A stretch of DNA of 64,000 nucleotides from the NCBI RefSeq assembly GCF_026212465.1, contig NC_080049.1, positions 3,745,362 through 3,809,361 of the forward strand, given 5' to 3'. The notes below the pieces were generated by a model. That model had not been told where the DNA came from. It was given only the letters and a program-made list of their open reading frames with translations, and made no database searches. Within the stretch, counting starts at the first letter, position 1; every line of letters begins with the position of its first letter. Source of the stretch: Amaranthus tricolor (lineage: Eukaryota > Streptophyta > Magnoliopsida > Caryophyllales > Amaranthaceae). Position numbers and translations under genes: made by a program. Shown here one piece after another: positions 12,021 through 22,862 of this stretch.

Positions 12021-14556
12021 GAAAAGGATATTAATATGCTAGAAATTACGTGTTATGTTGAGCTTTTAAGGGTTTTTAAGAGTTTTTGCCACATTTGCGC
12101 ATAAAGTAGCTCAAACTAGGTTTGTTTTGCACAAAACAAGGAACACAACTCTATTTGGTATATTTTATTGTGTTGAAGTGGTTAGAATTGAAAATCATAG
12201 TCATATGCTAGAAATTTCGTGTTAAGTTGCGATTTTAAAAGTTTTTAAGTGTTTTGGCCACTTTTGCGCATAAAGTAGCTCAAACATGGTTTGTTTTGTA
12301 CGAAACTTGGCATACAACACAATTTGGTATATTTTATAGTGTTGAAGTGGTTAAAATTGAAAATAATAGTCATATACTACAAAATACTTCTTAAGTTGCG
12401 ATTTTAAGGTTTTTTAAGCGTTTTTGCCACTTTTGCACATAAAGTAGCTCAAAGTTGGTTTGTTTTGCACACAACTTGGCACACAACACTATTTGGAATA
12501 TATTATTTTGGTTAAGTGGTTAGAATTGATAATCATAGTCATATGCTAGAAATTGCATGTTAAGTTGTGCTTTTATGGGTTTTCAAGCGTTTTTGCCACT
12601 TTAGCGCATAAAGTAGCTCAAACTTGATTTGTTTTGCACGAAACTTCGCACACAACAATATTTGGTATATATTATTGTGTTGAAGTCGGTTAGAATTTAA
12701 AATCATTTTCATACGCTAGAAATTACGTGTTAAGTTGCGATTTAAAGGGTTTTAAAGCGTTTTTGCCACTTTTGCGCATAAAGTAGCTCATATTGGTTTG
12801 TTTTGCACGAAACTTGGCACACAACACTGTTTGGAATATATTATTGTGTTGAAGTGGTTAGAATTGAAAATCATAGTCATATGCTAGAAATCACGTGTAA
12901 AGTTGAGCTTTTAAGGGTTTTTAAGAGTTTTTTACCACTTTTGCGCATAAAGTAGCTCAAACTAGGTTTGTTTTGCACAAAAAAAGGCACACAACAATAT
13001 TTGGTATATTTTATTGTGTTGAAGTGGTTAGAATTGAAAATCATAGTCATATGCTAGAAATTACGTGTTAAGTTGCGATTTTAAGGGTTTTGAAGTGTTT
13101 TTGCCACTTTTGCGCATAAAGTAGCTCAAACATGGTTTGTTTTGCAAGAAACTTGGCACACAACACTATTTGGTATATTTTATTGTGTTGAAGTGGTTAA
13201 AATTGAAAATCATAGTCATATACTACAAAATACGTGTTAAGTTGCGATTTTAAGGGTTTTTAAGCGTTTTTGCGACTTTTGCGCATAAAGTAGCTCAAAC
13301 TAGGTTTGTTTTGCACAAAACAAGGAACACAACTCTATTTGGTATATTTTATTGTGTTGAAGTGGTTAGAATTGAAAATCATAGTTATATGCTTGAAATT
13401 ACTTGTTAAGTTGCGATTTTAAAAGTTTTTAAGTGTTTTTGCCACTTTTGCGCATAAAGTAGCTCAAACATGGTTTGTTTTGCACGAAACTTGGCATACA
13501 ACACTATTGGGTATATTTTAAAGTGTTGAAGTGGTTAAAATTGAAAATCATAGTCATATACTACAAAATACGTGTGAAGTTGCGATTTTAAGGTTTTTTA
13601 AGCGTTTTTGCCACTTTTGCACATAAAGTAGCTCAAAGTTGGTTTGCTTTGCATGCAACTTGGCACACAACAATATTTGGTATGTATTATTGTGTTTAAG
13701 TGGTTAGAATTGAAAATCATAGTCATATGCTAGAAATTGCGTGTTAAGTTGAGCTTTTAAAGGTTTTCAAGCGTTTTTGCCACTTTTGCGCATAAAGTAG
13801 CTCAAACTTGATTTGTTTTGCACGAAACTTGGCACACAACACTATTTGGTATATATTATTGTGTTGAAGTGGTTATAATTTAAAATCATAGTCATATGCT
13901 AGAAATTTCATGTGAACTTGTGATTTTAAACGGTTTTTTAAGCATTTTTGCCACTTTTGCGCATAAAGTAGCTCAAACATGGTTTGTTTTGCACGAAACA
14001 TGGCACACAACACTATTTGGTATATATTATTGTGTTGAAGTGGTTAAAATTGAAAATCATAGTTATATACTAGAAAATACGTGTTAAGCTGCGCTTTTAA
14101 GGGTTTTTAAGCGTTTTTGCCACTTTTGCGCATAAAGTAGCTCAAAGTTGGTTTGTTTTGCATGCAACATGGCACACAACACTATTTGGTATATATTATT
14201 GTTTTGAAGTGGTTAGAATTTAAAATCATCGTCATCTGCAAGAAATTACGTTTTAAGTTGAGCTTTTAAGGGTTTTAAGCGTTTTTGCCACTTTTGCGCA
14301 AAATGTTGCTCAAAGTTGATTTGTTTTGCACGAAACTTGGAACACAACACTATTTGGTATATATTATTGTGTTGAAGTGGTTATAATTGAAAATCATAGT
14401 CATATGCTAGAAATTTCATGTTAACTTGTTATTTTAACGGTTTTTAAGCGTTTTTGCCACTTTTGCGCATAAAGTGCTCAAATTTGGTTTGTTTTGCACG
14501 AAACTTGGCACACAACACTGTTTAGAATATATTATTGTGTTGAAGTGGTTAGAATT
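12021..14556 (+). repeat. 15-monomer HOR, copy 3
   Basis: The marker catcgtcatctgcaag is at 14227. The unit is about 2536 bp, nearly free of the indels of copies 1 and 2. It differs from the later copies by several point variants, for example gtcggttagaattt where they read gtcgattagaattt, and attacgtgttaag where they read attacgtcttaag. Confidence 0.9.
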
Positions 14557-15613
14557 GAAAAGGATATTAATATGCTAGAAATTACGTGTTATGTTGAGCT
14601 TTTAAGGGTTTTTAAGAGTTTTTGCCACATTTGCGCATAAAGTAGCTCAAACTAGGTTTGTTTTGCACAAAACAAGGAACACAACTCTATTTGGTATATT
14701 TTATTGTGTTGAAGTGGTTAGAATTGAAAATCATAGTCATATGCTAGAAATTTCGTGTTAAGTTGCGATTTTAAAAGTTTTTAAGTGTTTTCGTCACTTT
14801 TGCGCATAAAGTAGCTCAAACATGGTTTGTTTTGCACGAAACTTGGCATACAACACTATTTGGTATATTTTATAGTGTTGAAGTGGTTAAAATTGAAAAT
14901 AGTAGTCATATACTACAAAATACTTCTTAAGTTGCGATTTTAAGGTTTTTTAAGCGTTTTTGCCACTTTTGCACATAAAGTAGCTCAAAGTTGGTTTGTT
15001 TTGCACACAACTTGGCACACATACACTATTTGGAATATTTATTTTGGTTAAGTGGTTAGAATTGATAATCATAGTCATATGCTAGAAATTGCATGTTAAG
15101 TTGTGCTTTTATGGGTTTCAAGCGTTTTTGCCACTTTAGCGCATAAAGTAGCTCAAACTTGATTTGTTTTGCACGAAACTTCGCACACAACAATATTTGG
15201 TATATATTATTGTGTTGAAGTCGATTAGAATTTAAAATCATTTTCATACGCTAGAAATTACGTCTTAAGTTGCGATTTAAAGGGTTTTAAAGCGTTTTTG
15301 CCACTTTTGCGCATAAAGTAGCTCATATTGGTTTCTTTTGCACGAAACTTGGCACACAACACTGTTTGGAATATATTATTGTGTTGAAGTGGTTAGAATT
15401 GAAAATCATAGTCATATGCTAGAAATCACGTGTAAAGTTGAGCTTTTAAGGGTTTTTAAGAGTTTTTTACCACTTTTGCGCATAAAGTAGCTCAAACTAG
15501 GTTTGTTTTGCACAAAAAAAGGCACACAACAATATTTGGTATATTTTATTGTGTTGAAGTGGTTAGAATTGAAAATCATAGTCATATGCTAGAAATTACG
15601 TGTTAAGTTGCGA

Positions 15614-15678
15614 TTTTAAGGGTTTTTAAGTGTTTTTGCCACTTTTGCGCATAAAGTAGCTCAAACATGGTTTGTTTT
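15614..15678 (+). other. Phased T/A-tracts, predicted curved DNA
   Basis: In this monomer, tracts start at 15614 (TTTT), 15623 (TTTTT), 15633 (TTTTT), 15643 (TTTT), 15653 (AAA) and 15663 (AAA), followed by TTT at 15671 and TTTT at 15675. The spacings are 9, 10, 10, 10 and 10 bp, one helical turn each. Short A- or T-tracts repeated in phase with the helix are known to bend DNA. The same stretch is present in most monomers of the window, so any curvature would recur every 169 bp. Bending itself is inferred. Confidence 0.7.
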
Positions 15679-15687
15679 GCAAGAAAC
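15641..15687 (+). other. Cluster of three short dyads in the monomer
   Basis: Three inverted repeats lie nearly end to end. The first is ACTTT at 15641-15645 with AAAGT at 15653-15657, around a core containing TGCGCA. The second is CAAAC at 15662-15666 with GTTTG at 15670-15674, loop of 3. The third is GTTT at 15674-15677 with AAAC at 15684-15687, sharing one base with the second. Most monomers keep the first two; the loop of the second is usually TTG or ATG. Short dyads prone to non-B DNA have been linked to centromeric satellites that lack a CENP-B box. A function here is speculative. Confidence 0.55.
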
Positions 15688-17090
15688 TTGGCACACAACA
15701 CTATTTGGTATATTTTATTGTGTTGAAGTGGTTAAAATTGAAAATCATAGTCATATACTACAAAATACGTGTTAAGTTGCGATTTTAAGGGTTTTTAAGC
15801 GTTTTTGCCACTTTTGCGCATAAAGTAGCTCAAACTAGGTTTGTTTTGCACAAAACAAGGAACACAACTCTATTTGGTATATTTTATTGTGTTGAAGTGG
15901 TTAGAATTGAAAATCATAGTTATATGCTAGAAATTACTTGTTAAGTTGCGATTTTAAAAGTTTTTAAGTGTTTTTGCCACTTTTGCGCATAAAGTAGCTC
16001 AAACATGGTTTGTTTTGCACGAAACTTGGCATACAACACTATTGGGTATATTTTAAAGTGTTGAAGTGGTTAAAATTGAAAATCATAGTCATATACTACA
16101 AAATACGTGTGAAGTTGCGATTTTAAGGTTTTTTAAGCGTTTTTGCCACTTTTGCACATAAAGTAGCTCAAAGTTGGTTTGTTTTGCACGCAACTTGGCA
16201 CACAACAATATTTGGTATATATTATTGTGTTTAAGTGGTTAGAATTGAAAATCATAGTCATATGCTAGAAATTGCGTGTTAAGTTGAGCTTTTAAAGGTT
16301 TTCAAGAGTTTTTGCCACTTTTGCGCATAAAGTAGCTCAAACTTGATTTGTTTTGCACGAAACTTGGCACACAACACTATTTGGTATATATTATTGTGTT
16401 GAAGTGGTTATAATTTAAAATCATAGTCATATGCTAGAAATTTCATGTGAACTTGTGATTTTAACGGTTTTTTAAGCATTTTTGCCACTTTTGCGCATAA
16501 AGTAGCTCAAACATGGTTTGTTTTGCACGAAACATGGCACACAACACTATTTGGTATATATTATTGTGTTGAAGTGGTTAAAATTGAAAATCATAGTTAT
16601 ATACTAGAAAATACGTGTTAAGCTGCGCTTTTAAGGGTTTTTAAGCGTTTTTGCCACTTTTGCGCATAAAGTAGCTCAAAGTTGGTTTGTTTTGCATGCA
16701 ACATGGCACACAACACTATTTGGTATATATTATTGTTTTGAAGTGGTTAGAATTTAAAATCATCGTCATCTGCAAGAAATTACGTTTTAAGTTGAGCTTT
16801 TAAGGGTTTTAAGCGTTTTTGCCACTTTTGCGCAAAATGTTGCTCAAAGTTGATTTGTTTTGCACGAAACTTGGAACACAACACTATTTGGTATATATTA
16901 TTGTGTTGAAGTGGTTATAATTGAAAATCATAGTCATATGCTAGAAATTTCATGTTAACTTGTTATTTTAACGGTTTTTAAGCGTTTTTGCCACTTTTGC
17001 GCATAAAGTGCTCAAATTTGGTTTGTTTTGCACGAAACTTGGCACACAACACTGTTTAGAATATATTATTGTGTTGAAGTGGTTAGAATT

Positions 17091-19624
17091 GAAAAGGATA
17101 TTAATATGCTAGAAATTACGTGTTATGTTGAGCTTTTAAGGGTTTTTAAGAGTTTTTGCCACATTTGCGCATAAAGTAGCTCAAACTAGGTTTGTTTTGC
17201 ACAAAACAAGGAACACAACTCTATTTGGTATATTTTATTGTGTTGAAGTGGTTAGAATTGAAAATCATAGTCATATGCTAGAAATTTCGTGTTAAGTTGC
17301 GATTTTAAAAGTTTTTAAGTGTTTTCGTCACTTTTGCGCATAAAGTAGCTCAAACATGGTTTGTTTTGCACGAAACTTGGCATACAACACTATTTGGTAT
17401 ATTTTATAGTGTTGAAGTGGTTAAAATTGAAAATAGTAGTCATATACTACAAAATACTTCTTAAGTTGCGATTTTAAGGTTTTTTAAGCGTTTTTGCCAC
17501 TTTTGCACATAAAGTAGCTCAAAGTTGGTTTGTTTTGCACACAACTTGGCACACAACACTATTTGGAATATATTATTTTGGTTAAGTGGTTAGAATTGAT
17601 AATCATAGTCATATGCTAGAAATTGCATGTTAAGTTGTGCTTTTATGGGTTTCAAGCGTTTTTGCCACTTTAGCGCATAAAGTAGCTCAAACTTGATTTG
17701 TTTTGCACGAAACTTCGCACACAACAATATTTGGTATATATTATTGTGTTGAAGTCGATTAGAATTTAAAATCATTTTCATACGCTAGAAATTACGTCTT
17801 AAGTTGCGATTTAAAGGGTTTTAAAGCGTTTTTGCCACTTTTGCGCATAAAGTAGCTCATATTGGTTTCTTTTGCACGAAACTTGGCACACAACACTGTT
17901 TGGAATATATTATTGTGTTGAAGTGGTTAGAATTGAAAATCATAGTCATATGCTAGAAATCACGTGTAAAGTTGAGCTTTTAAGGGTTTTTAAGAGTTTT
18001 TTACCACTTTTGCGCATAAAGTAGCTCAAACTAGGTTTGTTTTGCACAAAAAAAGGCACACAACAATATTTGGTATATTTTATTGTGTTGAAGTGGTTAG
18101 AATTGAAAATCATAGTCATATGCTAGAAATTACGTGTTAAGTTGCGATTTTAAGGGTTTTTAAGTGTTTTTGCCACTTTTGCGCATAAAGTAGCTCAAAC
18201 ATGGTTTGTTTTGCAAGAAACTTGGCACACAACACTATTTGGTATATTTTATTGTGTTGAAGTGGTTAAAATTGAAAATCATAGTCATATACTACAAAAT
18301 ACGTGTTAAGTTGCGATTTTAAGGGTTTTTAAGCGTTTTTGCCACTTTTGCGCATAAAGTAGCTCAAACTAGGTTTGTTTTGCACAAAACAAGGAACACA
18401 ACTCTATTTGGTATATTTTATTGTGTTGAAGTGGTTAGAATTGAAAATCATAGTTATATGCTAGAAATTACTTGTTAAGTTGCGATTTTAAAAGTTTTTA
18501 AGTGTTTTTGCCACTTTTGCGCATAAAGTAGCTCAAACATGGTTTGTTTTGCACGAAACTTGGCATACAACACTATTGGGTATATTTTAAAGTGTTGAAG
18601 TGGTTAAAATTGAAAATCATAGTCATATACTACAAAATACGTGTGAAGTTGCGATTTTAAGGTTTTTTAAGCGTTTTTGCCACTTTTGCACATAAAGTAG
18701 CTCAAAGTTGGTTTGTTTTGCACGCAACTTGGCACACAACAATATTTGGTATATATTATTGTGTTTAAGTGGTTAGAATTGAAAATCATAGTCATATGCT
18801 AGAAATTGCGTGTTAAGTTGAGCTTTTAAAGGTTTTCAAGAGTTTTTGCCACTTTTGCGCATAAAGTAGCTCAAACTTGATTTGTTTTGCACGAAACTTG
18901 GCACACAACACTATTTGGTATATATTATTGTGTTGAAGTGGTTATAATTTAAAATCATAGTCATATGCTAGAAATTTCATGTGAACTTGTGATTTTAACG
19001 GTTTTTTAAGCATTTTTGCCACTTTTGCGCATAAAGTAGCTCAAACATGGTTTGTTTTGCACGAAACATGGCACACAACACTATTTGGTATATATTATTG
19101 TGTTGAAGTGGTTAAAATTGAAAATCATAGTTATATACTAGAAAATACGTGTTAAGCTGCGCTTTTAAGGGTTTTTAAGCGTTTTTGCCACTTTTGCGCA
19201 TAAAGTAGCTCAAAGTTGGTTTGTTTTGCATGCAACATGGCACACAACACTATTTGGTATATATTATTGTTTTGAAGTGGTTAGAATTTAAAATCATCGT
19301 CATCTGCAAGAAATTACGTTTTAAGTTGAGCTTTTAAGGGTTTTAAGCGTTTTTGCCACTTTTGCGCAAAATGTTGCTCAAAGTTGATTTGTTTTGCACG
19401 AAACTTGGAACACAACACTATTTGGTATATATTATTGTGTTGAAGTGGTTATAATTGAAAATCATAGTCATATGCTAGAAATTTCATGTTAACTTGTTAT
19501 TTTAACGGTTTTTAAGCGTTTTTGCCACTTTTGCGCATAAAGTGCTCAAATTTGGTTTGTTTTGCACGAAACTTGGCACACAACACTGTTTAGAATATAT
19601 TATTGTGTTGAAGTGGTTAGAATT
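17091..19624 (+). repeat. 15-monomer HOR, copy 5, near-identical set
   Basis: Exactly 2534 bp, with the once-per-unit marker catcgtcatctgcaag at 19295. I see no difference from copy 6 except isolated single bases. This is the best reference unit of the block. Confidence 0.94.
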
Positions 19625-22158
19625 GAAAAGGATATTAATATGCTAGAAATTACGTGTTATGTTGAGCTTTTAAGGGTTTTTAAGAGTTTTTGCCACATTT
19701 GCGCATAAAGTAGCTCAAACTAGGTTTGTTTTGCACAAAACAAGGAACACAACTCTATTTGGTATATTTTATTGTGTTGAAGTGGTTAGAATTGAAAATC
19801 ATAGTCATATGCTAGAAATTTCGTGTTAAGTTGCGATTTTAAAAGTTTTTAAGTGTTTTCGTCACTTTTGCGCATAAAGTAGCTCAAACATGGTTTGTTT
19901 TGCACGAAACTTGGCATACAACACTATTTGGTATATTTTATAGTGTTGAAGTGGTTAAAATTGAAAATAGTAGTCATATACTACAAAATACTTCTTAAGT
20001 TGCGATTTTAAGGTTTTTTAAGCGTTTTTGCCACTTTTGCACATAAAGTAGCTCAAAGTTGGTTTGTTTTGCACACAACTTGGCACACAACACTATTTGG
20101 AATATATTATTTTGGTTAAGTGGTTAGAATTGATAATCATAGTCATATGCTAGAAATTGCATGTTAAGTTGTGCTTTTATGGGTTTCAAGCGTTTTTGCC
20201 ACTTTAGCGCATAAAGTAGCTCAAACTTGATTTGTTTTGCACGAAACTTCGCACACAACAATATTTGGTATATATTATTGTGTTGAAGTCGATTAGAATT
20301 TAAAATCATTTTCATACGCTAGAAATTACGTCTTAAGTTGCGATTTAAAGGGTTTTAAAGCGTTTTTGCCACTTTTGCGCATAAAGTAGCTCATATTGGT
20401 TTCTTTTGCACGAAACTTGGCACACAACACTGTTTGGAATATATTATTGTGTTGAAGTGGTTAGAATTGAAAATCATAGTCATATGCTAGAAATCACGTG
20501 TAAAGTTGAGCTTTTAAAGGTTTTTAAGAGTTTTTTACCACTTTTGCGCATAAAGTAGCTCAAACTAGGTTTGTTTTGCACAAAAAAAGGCACACAACAA
20601 TATTTGGTATATTTTATTGTGTTGAAGTGGTTAGAATTGAAAATCATAGTCATATGCTAGAAATTACGTGTTAAGTTGCGATTTTAAGGGTTTTTAAGTG
20701 TTTTTGCCACTTTTGCGCATAAAGTAGCTCAAACATGGTTTGTTTTGCAAGAAACTTGGCACACAACACTATTTGGTATATTTTATTGTGTTGAAGTGGT
20801 TAAAATTGAAAATCATAGTCATATACTACAAAATACGTGTTAAGTTGCGATTTTAAGGGTTTTTAAGCGTTTTTGCCACTTTTGCGCATAAAGTAGCTCA
20901 AACTAGGTTTGTTTTGCACAAAACAAGGAACACAACTCTATTTGGTATATTTTATTGTGTTGAAGTGGTTAGAATTGAAAATCATAGTTATATGCTAGAA
21001 ATTACTTGTTAAGTTGCGATTTTAAAAGTTTTTAAGTGTTTTTGCCACTTTTGCGCATAAAGTAGCTCAAACATGGTTTGTTTTGCACGAAACTTGGCAT
21101 ACAACACTATTGGGTATATTTTAAAGTGTTGAAGTGGTTAAAATTGAAAATCATAGTCATATACTACAAAATACGTGTGAAGTTGCGATTTTAAGGTTTT
21201 TTAAGCGTTTTTGCCACTTTTGCACATAAAGTAGCTCAAAGTTGGTTTGTTTTGCACGCAACTTGGCACACAACAATATTTGGTATATATTATTGTGTTT
21301 AAGTGGTTAGAATTGAAAATCATAGTCATATGCTAGAAATTGCGTGTTAAGTTGAGCTTTTAAAGGTTTTCAAGAGTTTTTGCCACTTTTGCGCATAAAG
21401 TAGCTCAAACTTGATTTGTTTTGCACGAAACTTGGCACACAACACTATTTGGTATATATTATTGTGTTGAAGTGGTTATAATTTAAAATCATAGTCATAT
21501 GCTAGAAATTTCATGTGAACTTGTGATTTTAACGGTTTTTTAAGCATTTTTGCCACTTTTGCGCATAAAGTAGCTCAAACATGGTTTGTTTTGCACGAAA
21601 CATGGCACACAACACTATTTGGTATATATTATTGTGTTGAAGTGGTTAAAATTGAAAATCATAGTTATATACTAGAAAATACGTGTTAAGCTGCGCTTTT
21701 AAGGGTTTTTAAGCGTTTTTGCCACTTTTGCGCATAAAGTAGCTCAAAGTTGGTTTGTTTTGCATGCAACATGGCACACAACACTATTTGGTATATATTA
21801 TTGTTTTGAAGTGGTTAGAATTTAAAATCATCGTCATCTGCAAGAAATTACGTTTTAAGTTGAGCTTTTAAGGGTTTTAAGCGTTTTTGCCACTTTTGCG
21901 CAAAATGTTGCTCAAAGTTGATTTGTTTTGCACGAAACTTGGAACACAACACTATTTGGTATATATTATTGTGTTGAAGTGGTTATAATTGAAAATCATA
22001 GTCATATGCTAGAAATTTCATGTTAACTTGTTATTTTAACGGTTTTTAAGCGTTTTTGCCACTTTTGCGCATAAAGTGCTCAAATTTGGTTTGTTTTGCA
22101 CGAAACTTGGCACACAACACTGTTTAGAATATATTATTGTGTTGAAGTGGTTAGAATT
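19625..22158 (+). repeat. 15-monomer HOR, copy 6, near-identical set
   Basis: Exactly 2534 bp, marker at 21829. One visible private change is gcttttaaaggttttt near 20510, where copies 4 and 5 read gcttttaagggttttt. Confidence 0.94.
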
Positions 22159-22862
22159 GAAAAGGATATTAATATGCTAGAAATTACGTGTTATGTTGAG
22201 CTTTTAAGGGTTTTTAAGAGTTTTTGCCACATTTGCGCATAAAGTAGCTCAAACTAGGTTTGTTTTGCACAAAACAAGGAACACAACTCTATTTGGTATA
22301 TTTTATTGTGTTGAAGTGGTTAGAATTGAAAATCATAGTCATATGCTAGAAATTTCGTGTTAAGTTGCGATTTTAAAAGTTTTTAAGTGTTTTCGTCACT
22401 TTTGCGCATAAAGTAGCTCAAACATGGTTTGTTTTGCACGAAACTTGGCATACAACACTATTTGGTATATTTTATAGTGTTGAAGTGGTTAAAATTGAAA
22501 ATAGTAGTCATATACTACAAAATACTTCTTAAGTTGCGATTTTAAGGTTTTTTAAGCGTTTTTGCCACTTTTGCACATAAAGTAGCTCAAAGTTGGTTTG
22601 TTTTGCACACAACTTGGCACACAACACTATTTGGAATATATTATTTTGGTTAAGTGGTTAGAATTGATAATCATAGTCATATGCTAGAAATTGCATGTTA
22701 AGTTGTGCTTTTATGGGTTTCAAGCGTTTTTGCCACTTTAGCGCATAAAGTAGCTCAAACTTGATTTGTTCTGCACGAAACTTCGCACACAACAATATTT
22801 GGTATATATTATTGTGTTGAAGTCGATTAGAATTTAAAATCATTTTCATACGCTAGAAATTA
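22159..22862 (+). repeat. 15-monomer HOR, copy 7, truncated after ~4 monomers
   Basis: It follows copy 6 perfectly, apart from ttctgcacgaaac near 22769, until monomer boundary 22863. There the expected acgtcttaagttgcg monomer is replaced by the acgtgttatgttgag monomer that belongs 676 bp (four monomers) earlier at 22187. The break is in register. Confidence 0.9.

Larger units (their letters stand above)
15599..15767 (+). repeat. Representative 169-bp monomer
   Basis: This is a clean monomer inside the homogeneous 15-monomer block, exactly 169 bp from one cgtgttaag to the next. Its first 80 bases carry the evenly spaced T- and A-tracts and three short dyads. Its middle carries the conserved ggcacacaacactatttgg box. 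Its last third holds an AT-rich tatattttattgtg segment and a CATATG palindrome or a variant of it. A hand count of a consensus-like monomer gives 57 G+C of 169, about 34 percent. The start point is a convention; the array has no natural beginning. Confidence 0.93.
14557..17090 (+). repeat. 15-monomer HOR, copy 4, near-identical set
   Basis: Exactly 2534 bp to the next unit start. It matches copies 5 and 6 except for rare differences, such as cacacatacactattt with gaatatttattttgg near 15014, where copies 5 and 6 read cacacaacactattt and gaatatattattttgg. Monomer variants include aaaaaaaggcacac, gggtatattttaaagtg and tgtttaagtgg types in fixed order. Confidence 0.93.

Noticed and set aside
15056..15247. 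A 63-codon open frame on the minus strand, repeated at 17590, 20124 and 22658
   Set aside because: The spacing is exactly the 2534-bp HOR period and the frame lies across two satellite monomers. It has no recognisable domain and merely survives where monomers happen to lack stops. The same applies to all other short open frames in the window, such as 5329-5550, 7751-7969, 13896-14087 and 28976-29164.
15599..15767. Primate alpha satellite, because of similar monomer length (171 bp)
   Set aside because: I recognise none of the alpha-satellite sequence landmarks and see no CENP-B box. The similar length alone is common among centromeric satellites.
15599..15767. Assignment to a named plant satellite family
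   Set aside because: Some words recall plant centromere repeats, but I could not match the monomer to any consensus I know well. A database search would be needed, so no name is given.
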